DNA of 26,049 nucleotides, from the NCBI GenBank assembly GCA_050743125.1, contig JBOGEB010000045.1, positions 1-26,049 of the forward strand. Direction: 5' to 3'. Origin of the DNA: JBOGEB01 sp050743125 (lineage in GTDB: Bacteria > Actinomycetota > Nitriliruptoria > Euzebyales > Egibacteraceae). A program made the translations under genes and the position numbers. The notes beneath the pieces are model-generated. The model worked only from the letters and a program-made list of their open reading frames with translations. It was not told where the DNA came from and did not search any database. Of the stretch, positions 23,582 to 26,049 are shown piece after piece (position 1 is the first letter of the stretch; each line of letters begins with the position of its first letter).

Positions 23582-24488
23582 GTCGCCGGGACACTTCGCT
23601 CGGGCGTGTCGGGGACGGGCAGCCCCATCTTCGCGAGCCATCGTGACAAGGCGTCAGCGCCCGACCCCCAGCTCATGGATCCATCGGTAGCCCGATCGGC
23701 GGCCATGCCGGTGAGTTGTTGCAGGAGTGGCTCACCAGCAGCGTATTGCCGATGTTCGCTCGGCAGCGGGTCGTCCACCGGCGCGAGCCATCGGTAGCCG
23801 TACTGCATCATGAGGGCGATCCGAGGATGGGGCGATTCGTTGATGCCGCCCGCGTGGAATGTGCGATTTCGAACAGAAGGGCGTCGCCTTGGGACATGAC
23901 CGGAGTAATCGCCTGGTCGGGGTCAGCCTCCCCCGCGTGGATCTGCGGAGGCCGGGCGAGCAAGTGGCTTCCTGGCAGGATCGTGGTGATCCCGCAGTTC
24001 GGCTCCAGTGGTGACAGGTAGTAGGCGCATTTCACCGCCAGGCAAGGCGTCGAAGACCAGCCGAGATCCCGTGTGACGCCATACATGTCGCGGTGCCACC
24101 CGGTGTTGCCTGGCACCCGGATCGTGCGCTTCGTCATGCCCACCACGCTTGGAAGGGAGATGATGTGACTCGACAGCAGCCGGATATTCGAGCTCAGTAC
24201 CGTGCCCAACACCGCGAGCACGTCGGGTTGTGTGATGAGCGGCCAGAACCTCCGGTCATGGTTGATCGCTCCCCGAAAGCCGTCCATGCCATCGCCGCCG
24301 GAGTCGCGTCCCACGGTCAGTGGTGAGCCCAGCATCTGCTTGGCGGCCGCGAGCGCGTCCATCCTCGTCCGTGATCCCAGGACCCTCGGTACTACCACAT
24401 ACCCATCCCGCTTCAGCGCGTCGGCCAAGTCCGCGATCTCCTCGGCCGACTTGGTAGGACGCGGAGTGCTGTCGCGCCTTATTGTCAA
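23578..24488 (-). pseudogene. Phytanoyl-CoA-dioxygenase-like Fe(II)/2-oxoglutarate oxygenase, frameshifted
   Basis: This first gene of the minus operon would encode about 303 residues. I prefer TTG 24488, which has AGGAGG four bases before it; a longer frame starts at TTG 24617. The PhyH fold shows GYVVVPRVL near residue 30, GWHRDMYG with the His and Asp of the iron triad, and YLSPLEPNCGITTILPGSH. The distal His and Arg lie in TFHAGGINESPHPRIALM, reached only by a one-base shift near 23862-23870. Without the shift the protein ends in TNRPILGSPS at 23808. The tail ends PERSVPAT at 23578, overlapping the next ATG. Such enzymes hydroxylate or halogenate unactivated carbons; this one has the Asp ligand, so hydroxylation or desaturation is expected. 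Confidence 0.8.
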
Positions 24489-24760
24489 CTGTCCTCCTAT
24501 CGGATGATCAATTTCCTGTCCATTAGTAACTGCCTGTCCGTTGGTAACTGCGGTATCCGTGTAGTTCGGAACAGTGGGCCATGTGATGGCCAGCACGCTG
24601 GTCAGCAGACCTTTCAAGAAGTTTTATCAGCGGGACTTGGACTAGGGTAGAAAGGATCCTTTTCGTACGAATACACACGTCAAGGATAATCAAGCATCCG
24701 CGGCTTTGGGGTAGTCAGGGAAATCCCCTACATACATTGGGCGGTTGACTGGAGGGATTG
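24489..24760 (-). promoter_or_regulatory. Leader and promoter region of the minus-strand biosynthetic operon
   Basis: The region is AT-rich compared with its surroundings. It contains the GGGAWWTCCC-type site (24711-24728), a perfect palindrome TTCGTACGAA (24662-24671), and TTGACG on the minus strand (about 24682-24677) as a possible -35. Close to the gene it holds a near-perfect tandem pair: CCTGTCCATTAGTAACTG then CCTGTCCGTTGGTAACTG (about 24513-24550), 16 of 18 identical. It would translate as a VTNGQ repeat if the long start were used. The preferred start lies after AGGAGG (24498-24493). Confidence 0.5.
24711..24728 (-). promoter_or_regulatory. PimM-like LuxR-family operator candidate, minus operon
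   Basis: On the minus strand: GGGGATTTCCCT followed by GACTAC. It matches the plus-operon site (11874-11890) at 15 of 17 positions, in inverted orientation. Each site therefore has the same polarity toward its own operon. It lies about 225 bases upstream of the TTG at 24488. Confidence 0.5.
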
Positions 24761-24829
24761 TGCGGGAGGACTATGGGTGGAGTTTCGCACTTTTGGGTGC
24801 ACAGCGGACTCGCTCATGTCGCCCTTGTC

Positions 24830-24973
24830 AGTGCCCGCGCCATGCACGATCAGGCTCTCACCGTTTACCGCGCGGTGTTGGGCAACCACCACCCCGACAC
24901 GCTGTCTTCGATTGACAACCTGGGTGAGACGCTCCGGGCACTGGAACCTCTATTGCACGCTCGACGGGCTTGA
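24830..24973 (+). pseudogene. TPR-repeat scrap, probable 3' part of the interrupted TIR/NB-ARC/TPR gene
   Basis: About 48 codons read SARAMHDQALTVYRAVLG, NHHPDTLSSIDNLGETLRAL and LLHARRA before TGA. This is a kinesin-light-chain-type TPR unit (HxxAL, then LGxxHPDTLxSxxNLAxxLRAL). Such repeats make up the C-terminus of actinobacterial TIR- or NB-ARC-TPR proteins. It is in the same orientation as the TIR remnant at 11046. No start or P-loop precedes it, so it is debris. The foreign junction lies close to 24825. Confidence 0.7.
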
Positions 24974-25185
24974 CCCCCCACCGCGACCGCCACGGTGCTG
25001 AACTGGACCTGCGCCGGCTGCTCGACCAGGACCCCGACCAGCCAAGTCGCCGAAGCACTGCGCAAGCTCGACCCCGGCTCGTCCGCCTACACCAAGCCGG
25101 TCGTCGAGCCCCCCGGCTGATCCGCCGCGCAATCGACTCCGCACTCAGCGACGGGCCGGGCATGCGCTGGCCTTGCGGTCCTCGC
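24974..25185. other. Unassigned region between TPR scrap and whiB-like gene
   Basis: No recognisable protein or RNA. A short plus frame ending VVEPPG at about 25120 could be the tail of a lost gene, but nothing supports it. It lies 3' of the minus-strand whiB-like gene. Confidence 0.4.
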
Positions 25186-25443
25186 TCATGGGCAGATGCG
25201 GCGGCGCCGTTGGCGGGCGCGGCGCAGGGTGCGGCGCTCGTCCTCGCTCGTCCCGCCCCACACGCCGGCGTCCTGGTTGGTCTCCAGTGCCCACTCCAGG
25301 CAGTCGTCGATGACGGGGCAGCGGCGACAGATGGCCTTGACCTGCTCGATCTGGTCCAGCGCGGAGCCGGTACACCCGAGCGGGAAAAATGACTCCGGGT
25401 CATGGCCGAGGCAGGCGGCACGGTCGCGCCAGGCAGGGTTCAC
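25186..25443 (-). CDS. WhiB-family Fe-S transcriptional regulator
   Basis: WhiB-like proteins are actinobacterial [4Fe-4S] proteins that bind the main sigma factor and respond to redox signals or nitric oxide. This 85-residue protein has the cluster cysteines Cys11, Cys39, Cys42 and Cys48 (CRRCPVIDDC gives the CX2CX5C part) and the turn GVWGGTSEDERR. It ends in a basic tail (RRARQRRRR) for DNA contact. There is an additional Cys24. I choose GTG 25443 because AAGGGAG lies nine bases upstream and the family usually starts near NPAWRDRAAC; the longer frame is poor. It is divergent from the HTH gene at 25616. Confidence 0.92.
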   Translation of the reverse strand: MNPAWRDRAACLGHDPESFFPLGCTGSALDQIEQVKAICRRCPVIDDCLEWALETNQDAGVWGGTSEDERRTLRRARQRRRRICP

Positions 25444-25553
25444 GGGCTTGGCTCCCTTCGTAGGTGGCGGCCCGGCGGGAACGGCCTCCTGCTCGCCCCC
25501 GCGGGGCCTTCGCCTCGCACGGTCGCAGGCCCCGCCCGGACGGTGAAGGGTCG

Positions 25554-25579
25554 CGACGTTACGCGGTGCTATAACGTCG
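25554..25579. promoter_or_regulatory. Inverted repeat with embedded -10-like box, whiB-like/HTH divergent promoter
   Basis: CGACGTTA (25554-25561) and TAACGTCG (25572-25579) are perfect eight-base arms separated by ten bases. TATAAC (25570-25575) fits a plus-strand -10 about 41 bases before the HTH gene start, overlapping the right arm. A dimeric repressor bound here would block that promoter; the HTH protein is the obvious candidate. Confidence 0.55.
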
Positions 25580-25615
25580 TCTCCTTGCACCCAGCGACGA
25601 GCTTGGGAGACAGAC

Positions 25616-26049
25616 ATGGCGAACGTCGGCGTCGTGATCGACGGGGCGGTGCTGCGTGTGCTGCGCAAGCACCGCATGTGGAGCATGGCGAAGCTGGCGC
25701 GGGAGGCGCGCAGCTTCGCCAAGCGCGTCAACGAGAACTCGGCGCTGGCCGCGGCGACCGTCTGTCGGGCCGAGAACGCCGAGCATCCACGGCTGACAGA
25801 GGACAACCTGCGCTACCTCGTCGGCGCGCTCGAGCCGTCGCAAGGCGAGCTGCGCCGGCTCCTGCGCGGCGCCGAGCCGCCCGAGGCGCTCGTCCGCTTG
25901 TGCAGCGACGCCCCCGGCCGCCAGCCCGCCGAGCAGGACCCGGCGTCGCTGGCTGCGACGGTCGCCCAGCTCAACGCGGCCGTGGCCGAGGTGCGTGCCC
26001 TGATCCACCCCCCTAGCCTGGGCGCGGCAGCGCCACGACAGGGAGGCGA
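25616..26049 (+). CDS. Helix-turn-helix regulator, XRE-like (runs off the right edge)
   Basis: The ATG at 25616 follows GGGAG. The frame stays open for 144 codons to the window end, so the stop is not seen. The N-terminal region has VLRVLRKHRMWSMAKLAREA followed by SALAAATVCRAENAEHPRLT and DNLRYLVGAL. This fits the helices of an XRE-type HTH with a loop of about ten residues between helices 2 and 3. An alanine- and leucine-rich helix (about 105-135) could be a coiled coil for dimerisation. It is transcribed divergently from the whiB-like gene with a palindrome between them, which suggests autoregulation. Confidence 0.65.
   Translation, partial: MANVGVVIDGAVLRVLRKHRMWSMAKLAREARSFAKRVNENSALAAATVCRAENAEHPRLTEDNLRYLVGALEPSQGELRRLLRGAEPPEALVRLCSDAPGRQPAEQDPASLAATVAQLNAAVAEVRALIHPPSLGAAAPRQGG

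Noticed and set aside
11874..24728. Terminal inverted repeats of a 12.8 kb transposon
   Set aside because: The 17-base inverted pair could be read that way, but each copy is itself palindromic (GGGAWWTCCC) and sits in a promoter region inside the probable junctions. There is no transposase within. Paired operators fit better.
1..26049. tRNA, rRNA or CRISPR arrays
   Set aside because: I saw no regularly spaced repeats and no cloverleaf or rRNA-like sequence on either strand.

Overview
The window looks like a draft scaffold from a high-GC actinobacterium. The host evidence is a WhiB-type Fe-S regulator and a DtxR/IdeR iron regulator carrying the family's metal ligands at family numbering, plus GTG/TTG starts and dense translational coupling. 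The prfB gene uses a programmed +1 frameshift. From memory, many classical high-GC actinobacteria lack it, so a deep-branching lineage is possible but unproven. A run of 100 N (3338-3437) marks an unsized assembly gap.

Layout. (1) 1-199: non-coding, with a strong hairpin. (2) 200-2643, minus: prfB, then two tightly coupled halves of a transketolase-like protein that appear to have lost catalytic motifs. (3) 2769-3944, plus: an IdeR/DtxR gene running into the gap and a NUDIX hydrolase leaving it. (4) 3934-4511, minus: a Doc-type toxin and ribbon-helix-helix antitoxin pair with two palindromes at its promoter. (5) 4555-5188: gene debris, including a scrap of a mercuric-reductase-like flavoprotein. 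(6) 5189-11013, minus: a complete oligopeptide/dipeptide ABC importer (dppB, dppC, a fused dppDF ATPase, then a lipoprotein binding protein). (7) 11046-11591, plus: the TIR half of what looks like a TIR/NB-ARC/TPR protein, cut just before the expected P-loop. (8) about 11.6-24.8 kb: an apparently inserted accessory region. (9) 24830-24973: a TPR scrap in the same orientation, plausibly the other end of the interrupted TIR gene. (10) 25186-26049: a whiB-like gene and a divergent HTH regulator running off the edge.

The inserted region holds two convergent operons. The plus operon encodes a radical SAM protein, a divergent phosphoketolase-like ThDP enzyme, an enolase-superfamily enzyme, a small protein with a YdeI/OmdA-like tail, a HAD hydrolase and a methyltransferase. 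The minus operon encodes a phytanoyl-CoA-dioxygenase-like Fe(II)/2-oxoglutarate oxygenase, a zinc-ribbon GT61-like glycosyltransferase, an MFS exporter, a GT4 glycosyltransferase and two methyltransferases. Genes within each operon mostly overlap by a few bases. Both operons are preceded by nearly the same palindrome (core GGGAWWTCCC followed by GACTA), which resembles the sites I recall for PAS-LuxR (PimM-type) activators. I infer a small-molecule biosynthetic cluster built on a sugar-phosphate-like scaffold, with no NRPS or PKS, and I do not recognise it as a known pathway.

Five genes of this region carry frameshifts or in-frame amber codons (seven lesions in all). The conserved host genes in the left 11 kb show none except the programmed prfB site. 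Either the cluster is decaying or this part of the assembly is poor.
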